Assembly (NCBI GenBank): GCA_965220695.1
Contig: OZ244838.1
Coordinates: 3,844,001-3,908,000 of the forward strand
Origin: UBA9620 sp965220695
Lineage (GTDB): Bacteria; Acidobacteriota; Vicinamibacteria; Vicinamibacterales; UBA8438
Direction: 5' to 3'
Length of the DNA stretch: 64,000 bases
Shown here: positions 7,860-16,591 of the stretch, piece by piece
Position numbering within the stretch: the first letter of the stretch is position 1
Layout: every line of letters starts with the position of its first letter
Notes under the pieces: generated by a model
What the model was told of the DNA's origin: nothing
The model's input: only the letters and a program-made list of their open reading frames with translations
The model's database searches: none
Program-made: the position numbers and the translations under genes

Positions 7860-8880
7860 AGTCTTGGCGGCTGGCCCGTTCCAACACACGCGTGCCGGCC
7901 AGGATGCCATGCAGGCCGATGTTCCCTTCGTGGCATGCGTACTCGAACATCGCGTCTTCGGTACTCGACAGCATCATCACCGCGGTCCAGGGATGGGTCC
8001 ACGTCGCCGGGTCCTCCAGCGTGACCTGCCAGCGGATGGTATCCGGACCGATCCGGTTGAAACGCTCTACGATCCGACGATTCTCCGTGCCGCCGCCCGT
8101 GAAGAAGACCGGGATATTCCCCTCGCTGGTCCGGTAGTTCTGCGTCTCGACCACGAACGTGTCACCGTCCCAGTAGCCACGCGAGTCACCGTGCCACTGG
8201 CGAATATCGTCGTCAACGTGGGGCCGATCGGTGATCGGGATGATCCGCGCGTCGTGAATCATCTCCTGCACGATCACCACATGATCCTTGGTCTGAACGA
8301 TCTGGTGGTAGCTGTTGTACCCGGCCCAGATGTAGGGTCCGCCGAACGAGATGCACCGTACGGCCAGACCAGCCTCCTCGGGACCGTCGGGGCTCGTCGT
8401 GCGATCCGAACGAAGCGCCGCACGCGCCGCCCTCGTCTCGTCGTTCAAGGGAATCCGCCCGCTCGGCGGGTCCACGATCAGCGATGTCCGGCTGTCGTTG
8501 AACTCGCGCTGGGCTACCCAGAAACCGTTGTAGTTGCCGGTCCCGCCGTCAGTGGACGCGTAGTCCTCGGCTTCGGCCAGGGCGGTCGTAAAGACGCTGT
8601 CGCCGAAGGCAGCGTCACCGTCGCCGCTAAACAACTCGCGGGCCTTCGCCGCGAGTTTGGCCCGCTCTTCGTCGGTGAGCGTGGCCCTGTCGGCGATCTG
8701 CATTGGACGCTCGAGCGGCGTGGCACTGTTGTTGGCCCAGACACCCTGCAGGTCGGGATGCCCGTCGATGGTTCGAGGCGCCGTCCAGTCGTCGGGCACG
8801 GTCTGGGCGACCGCCGTTGTGGAGGCGGGCAGCGCAAATGACAGGACCAGGAGAATCGTTCCCAACGCCGTGCTTTTCAT
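7858..8880 (-). CDS. secreted protein of unknown function
   Basis: A 340-residue protein with a clear N-terminal signal peptide (residues 1-25, hydrophobic LGTILLVLSFALPAS, cleavage near AVA-QT). The mature part begins WTAPRTIDGHPDLQGVWANN, an opening I associate with secreted proteins abundant in acidobacterial genomes. Later segments include YIWAGYNSYHQIVQTKDHVV, MIHDARIIPI and YWDGDTFVVET. No catalytic motif is recognised. It stands alone on the minus strand. The TAG stop (7858-7860) overlaps the end of a MITE-like repeat, so the extreme C-terminus may have been reset by that insertion. Confidence 0.75.
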   Translation of the reverse strand: MKSTALGTILLVLSFALPASTTAVAQTVPDDWTAPRTIDGHPDLQGVWANNSATPLERPMQIADRATLTDEERAKLAAKARELFSGDGDAAFGDSVFTTALAEAEDYASTDGGTGNYNGFWVAQREFNDSRTSLIVDPPSGRIPLNDETRAARAALRSDRTTSPDGPEEAGLAVRCISFGGPYIWAGYNSYHQIVQTKDHVVIVQEMIHDARIIPITDRPHVDDDIRQWHGDSRGYWDGDTFVVETQNYRTSEGNIPVFFTGGGTENRRIVERFNRIGPDTIRWQVTLEDPATWTHPWTAVMMLSSTEDAMFEYACHEGNIGLHGILAGTRVLERASRQD

Positions 8881-8924
8881 TGGATCCCCTTTGAAGCCGT
8901 GGCTCCAAGGATACTCGGTCTCGC

Positions 8925-9000
8925 GTCAGGCTGGTTGGCGACCTTCGCACAGCTCGTCATGGCTCGGGAGCTCGGGTTCGAGAGTTGGCCGAAGCTGCGG
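8925..9000 (+). pseudogene. short protein-coding relic (ARELGFESWPKL motif)
   Basis: In the frame of 8899 the sequence reads FAQLVMARELGFESWPKLRN. This kind of sentence (ARELGFxSWPxLK) is familiar from acidobacterial ankyrin-type and related proteins, where it sits near the N-terminus. No start or continuation is present, so it can only be a fragment. The rest of 8881-9115 shows nothing else that I can support. Confidence 0.3.
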
Positions 9001-9115
9001 AACGGTCGTCTTGTCGGGTTCACATCGGCTCCTGGACGACATGCTTTGAATCCGCCGTATCCGATTCATGGCGATCCTTCATCGCGTCGGCGACGTTGAG
9101 CTACAAGTGGTCGAG

Positions 9116-9469
9116 CTATGCGGCGAGCCGGTCGGCGTGTATGACGTGGGGCACGGCTCGGGCGTAGCCTTCCGCCATTTTCGGGCAGATGATGCTGTTC
9201 AAGGAGGTTCCGGACGCTGACTGCACGAACATGACCCGCTCCGGGTCAGCGCGCACGGTGAGACCGCCCTCGTAGACAACTTGCGCAAAAACGGGGGTGG
9301 TCACTGGGCTTTCCTGGAGCTGCCGGTCATCGTCGATGATGTGGTTGTCGACCAGGAAGTCCGGGTTGATGATGGACGGGTTGTTGGATGTGGCAACCAA
9401 TACCACCGACAGTTCGACGAGATTGGCGCGTTGGGTGCGTTCGACGGCCGCATTCACCTTGTTCATCAT
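9116..9469 (-). pseudogene. uncharacterised protein, probably truncated at its C-terminus
   Basis: Reads MMNKVNAAVERTQRANLVEL, SVVLVATSNNPSIINPDFLV, TPVFAQVVYEGGLTVRADPE and ICPKMAEGYARAVPHV before a TAG at 9116-9118. The composition and phrases are protein-like, and downstream of the stop the same strand continues with fragments such as LNVADAMKDRHES broken by further stops, so the original C-terminus seems lost. Start ATG 9469 is one choice; ATG 9538 is in frame upstream. The family is not named and no function is offered. The 9470-9755 interval has no other supported feature. Confidence 0.4.
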
Positions 9470-9755
9470 CCTGCCGATCGCACCTGGGTCAACCGGGTGC
9501 TGTCCCTCACCCGTCGTCCACTCTATCAACCGCTGCATCCGCGCCGGCGGAGCATGCCCGGCCAATGCATCAGCCGTAAGCGTACGGTCGTGGACCCCGG
9601 CGTCAAATGCGCCGGCGGCCGTGCAGACCAGCCGCCCGTTGCCGTCCGGCGATCGGGCGCGCTTTCGGGGAAGGTGGTTTGTCGCGGACCGTTTCGACGC
9701 TAGAATACCGGGAACTCGCAAGACGCAGGCGGTACCGAAAGGACAGGCGCGACCC

Positions 9756-11432
9756 ATGGCGTTTCGACGCGTCCGATACGGATGGCTCCCGGTGTGCCTC
9801 GCGCTGGCGTCGCTGGGCGCCGGCGGCGCCGACACCCGGCTGGCCGATGCGGCGCGCAACGGCGATCTGGCCGGCGTCGAAGACCTGCTGCGGGCGGGCG
9901 TCGCGGTCGACACCGCCGAACCGGACGGCACGACCGCGCTGCACTGGGCCGCGTATCGTGACGACGTCGCCATGGCGGCCCGCCTCATCGCCGCCGGCGC
10001 CGACGTCGACCGCGCCAACGCCCACGGCGCCACCTCGCTGTCGCTCGCCTGCGTCAACGCGAATCCGACCCTGGTGCAGCACCTGCTCGAGGCCGGCGCC
10101 GACCCCGGTCTGATGGCGTCGGGCGAGCCGCCGCTGCTGACCTGCGCCCGCACCGGCAGCGTGGAGGCCGTGGAGCTGTTGCTGGAACGGGGCGCGGACC
10201 CCAATGTCCCCGATGCGTGGAAGGGACAGACCGCCGTCATGTGGGCGGCGGCGGAAAACCATGTGTCGGTCGTGGAGACGCTCATCGCGCACGGCGCCGA
10301 CGCCGATGCGGCGGCCACGTCCGGCGAAACGCCGCTGCTCTTCGCCGTGCAGCTCGGGCACGACGCCACGGTGCGGTCGCTGCTGGCGGCGGGCGCCGAC
10401 GTGACGGTGACGTCGCCGGCCGGGGCGCCCCTGACGCATGTCGCGGCGGGGGCCGGCCACCACCTGCTCGGTCCGCTGCTGCTCGATCACGGAGTCGATG
10501 CGAACGCCGTCGACAAGCAGGGACAGAGCGCGCTGCACGCCGTCGTGGAGGCGCGCCGGCTGAAGCACGAGTCGCGGCGCACGACGCCCGGCCCCGAGAG
10601 CTTCGCGTTCATGGAGCGGCTGATTGCCGGCGGCGCGCAGATCGACGCGCGCATGGTCGCACCGCCACCCGAGAACGAATCGGCGCGTCCCGATGAGCCC
10701 GACGGGGCCGACGAAGCCGACGAAGACGCGGAAACCGACCAAGCCGACGGGGCCGACCAGGCGAACGAGACCGACCAGGCGAACGAGACCGACGAAGCCG
10801 ACGGAGCCAACGCCGACGGAACCGATGAGGCCGACGGAGACGCGGGCAACCCCGACGAAGAGACCGAGGCGGCCGAGAAGGAAGAACCCTCGCCCGAGCG
10901 CAACGTCCTCGGCCTCGACGGGGGTACGGATCTCGTCGAGGCGACACCGTTCCTGCTCGCGGCGCGCGCGGCCGATCTGGAGGCCATGCGGCTGCTGCTG
11001 GAGCACGACGCAGATCCGCTGGCGTCGACCCGGGGAGGGAACAGTGCGTTGACGCTGGCGTCGGGCGTCGTCTTCCTCGAGGGTGGCTTCGGCCAGTACT
11101 CGGGGCCGCCCAAGAGCGACGTGCTCGAGGCGGTGCGGATGTCGCTGGAGCTCGGCGCGGATGTGAATGACGGGAACGACCGCGGGCAGACCGCACTGCA
11201 CGGCGCCGTCTACCGCGCCGCCGACGACCTCATTCGGTTCCTCGTGGACGCCGGGGCGCGCACGGATGCGGAAGACGCTGCGGGACGCACTCCCCTGCGG
11301 CTCGCCGAGGAGGGATTCAACCAGTTCGCCAGCCGGATTCGCCGCGACCGCTCCGCCGCGGTGCTGCGCGAGCTCACCGGGGAGGCGCAACCCGCGACCG
11401 GACCCGACGCGGCTGCCGAGGCGCGCCGATGA
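9756..11432 (+). CDS. secreted ankyrin-repeat protein with acidic linker
   Basis: A 558-residue protein starting at ATG 9756 with AAAGGAC 13 bases upstream. A signal peptide covers about residues 1-25. About six ankyrin repeats follow (DGTTALHWAAYRDDVAMAAR, HGATSLSLACVN, GQTAVMWAAAENH, GETPLLFAVQLGH, GQSALHAVVEA). Then comes a 70-residue acidic low-complexity linker made of DEAD/DQAN/ETD units (about residues 310-380), and further ankyrin repeats to the end (DRGQTALHGAVYRAADDLIR). Ankyrin repeats bind proteins; the partner is unknown. Its stop overlaps the start of the DUF1592 gene (ATGA at 11429), so it probably acts with the two exported proteins encoded next. Confidence 0.85.
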   Translation: MAFRRVRYGWLPVCLALASLGAGGADTRLADAARNGDLAGVEDLLRAGVAVDTAEPDGTTALHWAAYRDDVAMAARLIAAGADVDRANAHGATSLSLACVNANPTLVQHLLEAGADPGLMASGEPPLLTCARTGSVEAVELLLERGADPNVPDAWKGQTAVMWAAAENHVSVVETLIAHGADADAAATSGETPLLFAVQLGHDATVRSLLAAGADVTVTSPAGAPLTHVAAGAGHHLLGPLLLDHGVDANAVDKQGQSALHAVVEARRLKHESRRTTPGPESFAFMERLIAGGAQIDARMVAPPPENESARPDEPDGADEADEDAETDQADGADQANETDQANETDEADGANADGTDEADGDAGNPDEETEAAEKEEPSPERNVLGLDGGTDLVEATPFLLAARAADLEAMRLLLEHDADPLASTRGGNSALTLASGVVFLEGGFGQYSGPPKSDVLEAVRMSLELGADVNDGNDRGQTALHGAVYRAADDLIRFLVDAGARTDAEDAAGRTPLRLAEEGFNQFASRIRRDRSAAVLRELTGEAQPATGPDAAAEARR

Positions 11433-13813
11433 CGCGCGCATGCAGCGTCCGGCGCGTCTCCGTGTCCACCCTGATCGGGCTGGCGGGCGCGATGCTGCTG
11501 CCCGCGTCCGCCGCCGGGCAGGCGGCCGCCGAGAGTCACGCCGACTACGCGCAAGTGCTGCAACGTTACTGCGCCGCCTGCCACAACGCACGGCTGCAGA
11601 CCGCGGGGCTGGCGTTCGAGGCGGTCGACCTGGCCCAGCCGAGCGACGCGGTCGAGGTCTGGGAGAAGGTCGTCCGGAAGCTCCGCGGCCGCACGATGCC
11701 GCCACCCGGCCGGCCGCGGCCCGACGACGCGACCTACGACCGCTTCGCCGCCTGGCTGGAGACCGCGCTGGACCGCGCGTCCGCCGCCAATCCCGACCCC
11801 GGACGTCCGTTGCTGCACCGCATGAACCGCGCCGAGTATCGCAACGCCGTCCGCGATCTGCTGGGGTTCGACGTCGACGTCGACGCGCTGCCGCCGGACG
11901 ACGAGGCGCACGGGTTCGACAACATCGCCGACGCGCTCAGCGTCTCGCCGCTGCTCCTCGAGAGCTACGTGACGACCGCGCGAAAGGTCGCCCGGCTCGC
12001 CATCGGGGACCCGGCCGCGCCGCCCGTCACCGCCAGGTATGCCGCGCCGCCCCGCCTGTCCCAAAGCGCCCATCTCGACGGCTTGCCGCTCGGCACCCGC
12101 GGAGGGCTGCACGCCAACCTGTACCTGCCGGCCGACGCCACCTACGAGCTCCGGGTACGGCTGAAGCGGAATGGCGGCGGCTCGATCAACGGGATCGCCG
12201 AGGAGCACCGCCTGGACCTGAGACTAGACGGCGAGCAGATCGCGCAGTTCGACGTGGGCAGCGAGGGCATCTACAAGCCGATCAACGAGGAGACCAACAA
12301 CCAGCAGGTCGCCATCTCCAGGGCGTTCACGGCCGACGAGCACATGCACCTGCGCCTGCCGATCACGGCCGGCGCGCATACGATCACGGCCGCGTTCGTA
12401 GGCAAGCCGGCGGCGCTGTTCGCGTCGGCCGGCGACCGCCGGGCAGGTCCGTCGGTGGAAGCGGTCCTGCTGACCGGCCCGTTCGACGCGCAAGCCCCGA
12501 CCGGGACGGCCAGCCGCGAGCGCGTGTTCGTCTGCTACCCAACCACCGTGGAAGAGGAAGAACCGTGCGCGCGGACGATCCTGTCCAGACTCGGACGCCT
12601 GGCCTACCGCGGACCGCTCACCGGCGACGAGCAGGAGACCCTGCTCGACTTCTACCGCGACGGACGGGCGCGCGGCGGCTTCGAGAGCGGGGTCGAGCTC
12701 GCGCTCCGGTTCATGCTGGCGAGCCCCGCGTTCGTCTTCCGGGCCGAGACCGAGCCGGCGGACATCGCGCCCGGCACGGCCTATCCGGTCGCCGACCTGG
12801 ACCTGGCGTCACGGCTCTCCTTCTTCCTGTGGAGCAGCCTCCCGGACGACGAGCTCCTGACGGTCGCCGAGGCGGGACGTCTCTCCGACCCGGAGGAACT
12901 CCAGCGACAGGTCCACCGCATGCTCGACGACGCCCGCGCGTCCGCGCTGGTCGAGAACTTCGCCGGGCAGTGGCTCTTTCTCCGGAACGTGGACACCGTG
13001 GAGCCGGACGGCACCGAGTTCCCCGGCTTCGACGAGAACCTGCGCCGCGCCCTGCGCCGCGAGACCGAGCTGTTCTTCGAGCACGTGATGCGCGAGGACC
13101 GCGGCATCCTGGAGCTGATGACCGCCGACTACACCTTCGTCAACGAGCGGCTGGCGAAACACTACGGGATTGCGGGCGTCTACGGCGACCGGTTCCGTCG
13201 CGTCGCGGTGGCCGACGAGTACCGGCGCGGCCTGCTGGGGCACGGCAGCATCCTCACCGTCACGTCGTATCCAAACCGCACGTCGCCCGTCCTGCGCGGC
13301 AAATGGGTGCTCGACAATCTGCTCGGCGCGTCGCCGCCGCCACCGCCGCCGGAGGTGCCCCAGCTCGAAGAGAACGCGCCGGGTCGAGAGCCCCGCTCGA
13401 TCCGCGAGCGGCTGGAGCAGCACCGGGACAACCCGGCCTGCGCGAGCTGTCACGCGCAGATGGACCCGATCGGCTTCGCCCTCGAGCCGTTCGATGCCAT
13501 CGGCCGCTGGCGCAGCGCGGACGGAGGACTGCCGATCGACGCGTCCGGTGCGCTGCCCAACGGGGCCTCGTTCGACGGCCCGGGCGAGCTGCGGGAGGCG
13601 CTGCTGCGTCGGCCCGAGGACTTCGTCGGCACCTTCACGCGCAAGCTGCTGACCTACGCCGTGGGCCGTGGACTGGAGGCATCCGACGCGCCGGCCGTCC
13701 GCCGCATCGTGCGCGACGCGGCCAGCACCGATTACGCGTTCTCGTCGATCGTGACCGGCGTCGTCCTGAGCGACCCGTTCCGTCTGAAGCTGAAGCGGGC
13801 TACCGGAGACTAG
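11429..13813 (+). CDS. DUF1592-type exported haem c protein (planctomycete cytochrome C-like)
   Basis: A 794-residue exported protein. The signal region is followed by a c-type haem site CAACH at residues 48-52 in YAQVLQRYCAACHNARLQTA. A DUF1587-like segment (MNRAEYRNAVRDLLGFDVDV) follows, then the DUF1595/1592/1588/1585 series: LGRLAYRGPLTGDEQETLLD, SRLSFFLWSSLPDDELL, RGLLGHGSILTVTSYPNRTS and a second CxxCH (CASCH) in MDPIGFALEPFDAIGRWR. Multi-domain proteins of this kind occur in Planctomycetes, Verrucomicrobia and Acidobacteria next to DUF1552 genes; the biochemical role is not established. It is coupled upstream to the ankyrin protein and followed after 4 bases by the DUF1552 gene. Confidence 0.93.
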   Translation: MTRACSVRRVSVSTLIGLAGAMLLPASAAGQAAAESHADYAQVLQRYCAACHNARLQTAGLAFEAVDLAQPSDAVEVWEKVVRKLRGRTMPPPGRPRPDDATYDRFAAWLETALDRASAANPDPGRPLLHRMNRAEYRNAVRDLLGFDVDVDALPPDDEAHGFDNIADALSVSPLLLESYVTTARKVARLAIGDPAAPPVTARYAAPPRLSQSAHLDGLPLGTRGGLHANLYLPADATYELRVRLKRNGGGSINGIAEEHRLDLRLDGEQIAQFDVGSEGIYKPINEETNNQQVAISRAFTADEHMHLRLPITAGAHTITAAFVGKPAALFASAGDRRAGPSVEAVLLTGPFDAQAPTGTASRERVFVCYPTTVEEEEPCARTILSRLGRLAYRGPLTGDEQETLLDFYRDGRARGGFESGVELALRFMLASPAFVFRAETEPADIAPGTAYPVADLDLASRLSFFLWSSLPDDELLTVAEAGRLSDPEELQRQVHRMLDDARASALVENFAGQWLFLRNVDTVEPDGTEFPGFDENLRRALRRETELFFEHVMREDRGILELMTADYTFVNERLAKHYGIAGVYGDRFRRVAVADEYRRGLLGHGSILTVTSYPNRTSPVLRGKWVLDNLLGASPPPPPPEVPQLEENAPGREPRSIRERLEQHRDNPACASCHAQMDPIGFALEPFDAIGRWRSADGGLPIDASGALPNGASFDGPGELREALLRRPEDFVGTFTRKLLTYAVGRGLEASDAPAVRRIVRDAASTDYAFSSIVTGVVLSDPFRLKLKRATGD

Positions 13814-13817
13814 ACAG

Positions 13818-15161
13818 ATGATGATTGCCAAGCTTTCCTTGCCGCGGCGGACGTTCCTGCGGGGAGTCGGCGCCACCCTGGCCCTGCCGCTCCTCGACGC
13901 GATGGTGCCGGCGCTCACGGCGATGTCGCGAACCGCCGCCGCCCCGACCCGGCGCCTGGCGTTCACCTACGTCCCCAACGGCGTGATCCTGGACCAATGG
14001 ACGCCGGCGACGGACGGAGCCGGGTTCGCGCTGCCGCCGATCCTGGCGCCGCTCGACGGCCACCGCGACCGGATCGTCGTCGTGTCGAACCTGGCCATGC
14101 GCACGGCGGAGGCGGCCGAGGGAGAGGGGGCGGGGAACCATTCGCGCGCCAGCGCGGCGTGGCTGAGCGCCGTCCGGCCGAAGAAGACCGAGGGTGCGGA
14201 CATCCGCGGCGGCACCACGATTGACCAGATGGCTGCCAACGCCATCGCGCAGGACACGCCGCTGCGGTCGCTCGAGGTCGCGGCCATGGACTTTACGGCC
14301 GTGGGCAGTTGCGACGTCGGATACGCCTGCACCTACTCGAACACCGTCTCGTGGCGCACCCCGACCGCGCCGCTGCCGATGCAGACCAACCCGCGGGTCG
14401 TGTTCGAGCGACTCTTCGGGGAGGTGGGGCGCGGGATCGACGCGCGCCGGCGCGAGCTGGCCGAAGACCGCAGCATCCTCGATGCCATCGCCGGGCAGGT
14501 CGACAGCCTGCAGCGCGGTCTCGGGGCGGCCGACCGGGCGCGCGTCCGAGACTATCTCGAGAGCGTGCGGGAGGTCGAGCAGCGCATCCAGCGCATGGAG
14601 CAGCGCGTCGACGCCGACCTGGCGCTGCCCGATACGCCACTCGGGGTGCCCGGTTCCTACGACGACCATGCACGCGTGCTCTACGACCTGCAGGCGCTCG
14701 CCTTCCAGACCGACGTCACCCGCGTGAGCTCGATCATGCTCGGCAAGGAGGCGTCGCCTCAGGCCTACCCGCACATCGGGGTGCCCGAGGCGCACCATGC
14801 CGTCTCCCATCACGGCGGGAAGCCGAACGAGGTCGAGATGCACGCCCGGATCAACGCCTATCACATCTCCTTGTTCGGGCAGTTCCTGGATCGGCTGCGG
14901 GCGACGCCGGACGGCGACGGCACGCTGCTGGACCACACGCTGCTGCTCTACGGCAGCGGGATGGGGAACGGCGACGCCCACGAGCACGTGCCCGTGCCGG
15001 CGCTCCTGGCCGGCGGGGCCTGGGGCCGGCTCGAGGGCGGGCGTCATATCCGGAACGAGGAGGAGACGCCGATGGCGAACCTCCTGGTTTCGATTCTCGA
15101 AAAGACGGGTCTCGAGGTGGACGCCGTCGGCGACAGCACCGGGCGCCTCAGCGACCTGTGA
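13818..15161 (+). CDS. DUF1552 protein with Tat-like signal
   Basis: A 447-residue protein opening with SLPRRTFLRGVGATLALPLL, a twin-arginine export signal. The body shows AFTYVPNGVILDQWTPA, RIVVVSNLAM, NHSRASAAWLSAVRPKK and, near the C-terminus, LLYGSGMGNGDAHEHVPVP, features of the DUF1552 family, which resembles sulfatase/alkaline-phosphatase-like DUF1501 proteins. It almost always travels with a DUF1592 gene, as here, and the two are likely exported partners. The function in the family is unknown. Confidence 0.93.
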   Translation: MMIAKLSLPRRTFLRGVGATLALPLLDAMVPALTAMSRTAAAPTRRLAFTYVPNGVILDQWTPATDGAGFALPPILAPLDGHRDRIVVVSNLAMRTAEAAEGEGAGNHSRASAAWLSAVRPKKTEGADIRGGTTIDQMAANAIAQDTPLRSLEVAAMDFTAVGSCDVGYACTYSNTVSWRTPTAPLPMQTNPRVVFERLFGEVGRGIDARRRELAEDRSILDAIAGQVDSLQRGLGAADRARVRDYLESVREVEQRIQRMEQRVDADLALPDTPLGVPGSYDDHARVLYDLQALAFQTDVTRVSSIMLGKEASPQAYPHIGVPEAHHAVSHHGGKPNEVEMHARINAYHISLFGQFLDRLRATPDGDGTLLDHTLLLYGSGMGNGDAHEHVPVPALLAGGAWGRLEGGRHIRNEEETPMANLLVSILEKTGLEVDAVGDSTGRLSDL

Positions 15162-15194
15162 GGGTCTGCCGCACAAGAACGACAGCGTGTTCTC

Positions 15195-15529
15195 GTAGCC
15201 ATCCTCGCAATCGTGGCCGGGGTGTCGAGCGGTCGCGCGGCCATCACGATCAACGGCCACCACAACCTCTACAGCGACAATCAAGATGAGAATCTAGCGA
15301 CAATCAGGATGAGAGAATCGCCGGCACCCTCGACTGGATCGATGCGCACACCCCGTACGGGGAGGACGATTCGACCGGCGGAACGACTCCGCCCGCGCCA
15401 CCCCGCACGACGACGGTTCACGTGCGCCGGGGTACGCTGGCCGACGAAGCCGCCGTGCGGGAGTGGTTGCAAGAGCAGGAGCAGAACCTCGTCAAGGCAG
15501 TGCGCAACGGACCGGTGATCGTGCAGTGA
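15195..15529 (+). pseudogene. small secreted-protein relic disrupted by a short tandem duplication
   Basis: Two frames join into one natural sequence. The first reads VAILAIVAGVSSGRAAITIN then GHHNLYSDNQDE. The second reads DNQDERIAGTLDWIDAHTPY, then VHVRRGTLADEAAVREWLQE and AVRNGPVIVQ to a TGA at 15527-15529. At the joint a 23-bp unit beginning GACAATCAAGATGAGA (15276-15298) is followed at once by a near-copy beginning GACAATCAGGATGAGA. Removing one copy restores a single frame. No family is recognised. Confidence 0.45.
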
Positions 15530-15566
15530 CGTTCTCGACATCATTTGATGCGATCAATATGATGCA

Positions 15567-15833
15567 ATGATGCGAACTACCTTGACGATAGAAGACGACA
15601 TCGCCGCCCGGATCGAGGAGCGTCGGCGCCGCGACGGGCAGTCGCTGAAGCAGGTTGTCAACACGCTGCTGCGCGAAGGGCTGCGCAGCCGCCCGCGGCC
15701 GGCGACGAGATACCACGTGACGCCGCACAAGCTGGGAATGCGTGCCGGATACGACCCGACCAGGTTGAACCAACTGGCCGACGAGCTGGCGACCGACGCC
15801 TGGCGGGAGCGGCTGGAACGGTCGCCTGAATGA
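15567..15833 (+). CDS. vapB: ribbon-helix-helix antitoxin, VapB-like
   Basis: An 88-residue protein with an N-terminal ribbon-helix-helix: MRTTLTIEDDIAARIEERRR then LKQVVNTLLREGL. In such antitoxins this domain binds the operator, and the C-terminal tail (here from about residue 45, HVTPHKLGMRAGYDP) wraps and inhibits the toxin. ATG 15570 is an equally good start. Its stop overlaps the start of the PIN toxin gene (ATGA at 15830), the usual arrangement of a type II module in which the antitoxin comes first and represses the pair. Confidence 0.85.
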   Translation: MMRTTLTIEDDIAARIEERRRRDGQSLKQVVNTLLREGLRSRPRPATRYHVTPHKLGMRAGYDPTRLNQLADELATDAWRERLERSPE

Positions 15834-16258
15834 TCCTGCCGGACGTCAACCTGCTCGTCTATGCCTTCGACGAGACCAGTCCGTTCCACGCCGGCGCGCG
15901 CCGGTGGTGGGAGGAAGCGCTCTCGTCGGCAGATCCGGTCGGGCTCAGTTATCCGGCGATTCTGGGTTTCGTGCGGCTGGTGACGAACCGCCGCCTGTTT
16001 CGTGCGCCGCTGACTGTCGGGGTCGCCCTCGACTACGTGCAGCAGTGGCTCGACCGCCCGAATGTCGCACTGCTGACGCCGACGGCTCGCCATTGGCCCG
16101 TCCTGTCGGATCTACTGCGCTCGTCACGCGCCGGCGCCGACCTGACCACGGACGCGCACATCGCCGCGTACGCCATCGAACATGCCGGCACTGTGTACAC
16201 GAACGACGGCGACTTCGGCCGTTTCGAGGGGCTGCGGTGGAAGAACCCGTTGAAGTAG
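15830..16258 (+). CDS. vapC: PIN-domain toxin, VapC-like
   Basis: A 142-residue PIN-domain ribonuclease; family members cleave tRNA or rRNA when freed from their antitoxin. It opens with ILPDVNLLVYAF, giving metal ligand D5, and has DLTTDAHIAAYA (D104/D108) and TNDGDFGRF (D126/D128) near the end. Residues 20-60 (AGARRWWEEAL, GFVRLVTNRRLF) match the subgroup in which the usual central glutamate is not obvious. It is coupled to the upstream antitoxin. Confidence 0.87.
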   Translation: MILPDVNLLVYAFDETSPFHAGARRWWEEALSSADPVGLSYPAILGFVRLVTNRRLFRAPLTVGVALDYVQQWLDRPNVALLTPTARHWPVLSDLLRSSRAGADLTTDAHIAAYAIEHAGTVYTNDGDFGRFEGLRWKNPLK

Positions 16259-16263
16259 GAGGA

Positions 16264-16296
16264 GCCCGGACTGCCGTATGGGACGGCGGTCCGGGC
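16264..16296 (+). terminator. strong hairpin after the VapBC pair, possible terminator
   Basis: GCCCGGACTGCCGT (16264-16277) pairs with ACGGCGGTCCGGGC (16283-16296) over 14 positions with one G-U around an ATGGG loop, 5 bases after the vapC stop. No T-tract follows, so termination is plausible but not certain. Confidence 0.55.
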
Positions 16297-16591
16297 GCGA
16301 TACTTTGGCCACGACAGTCCGGCGGCCGTGAATTTCGTCGCGTGGTTTCGTCGGTTGTTCGGTGAGGATTGAGGACAGCGCCGATGCGATTCATCCAGCG
16401 CCTGCGCATGCCCGGACTCTTGTCGTTCCCGCCGGATATGGTTCGCGCCGGCGGCGAGGATTCTGAATCATCCGGCGACGGGCAAGCGGCCCGCGAGGCG
16501 ACGCTCACGTGGGAGACGCTGACCGCTTTGGCAGCACACACGCAACCGTCGATGGCCCGCAGCCCGGGGTGCAAGTCCGGCTGCTATCATC
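16297..16591. other. intergenic region with little visible content
   Basis: Between the hairpin after vapC and moaB. A short plus-strand reading, YFGHDSPAAVNFVAWFRRLF then GED and a stop, could be the tail of a lost gene. An open frame from 16384 runs into moaB but has no recognisable features. No repeat or regulatory motif is supported here. Confidence 0.3.

Noticed and set aside
10690..10880. Repeated units that could look like a CRISPR array
   Set aside because: The units are contiguous, vary in sequence, keep the reading frame and encode an acidic linker; there are no spacers or cas genes.
9603..11705. A 700-codon open frame on the minus strand opposite the ankyrin gene
   Set aside because: It is a typical GC-rich shadow frame, arginine-rich and without motifs, and the plus strand has clear ankyrin repeats.
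12809..13966. Long minus-strand open frame opposite the DUF1592 gene
   Set aside because: Composition is shadow-like and it has no recognisable domain; the plus-strand gene is certain.
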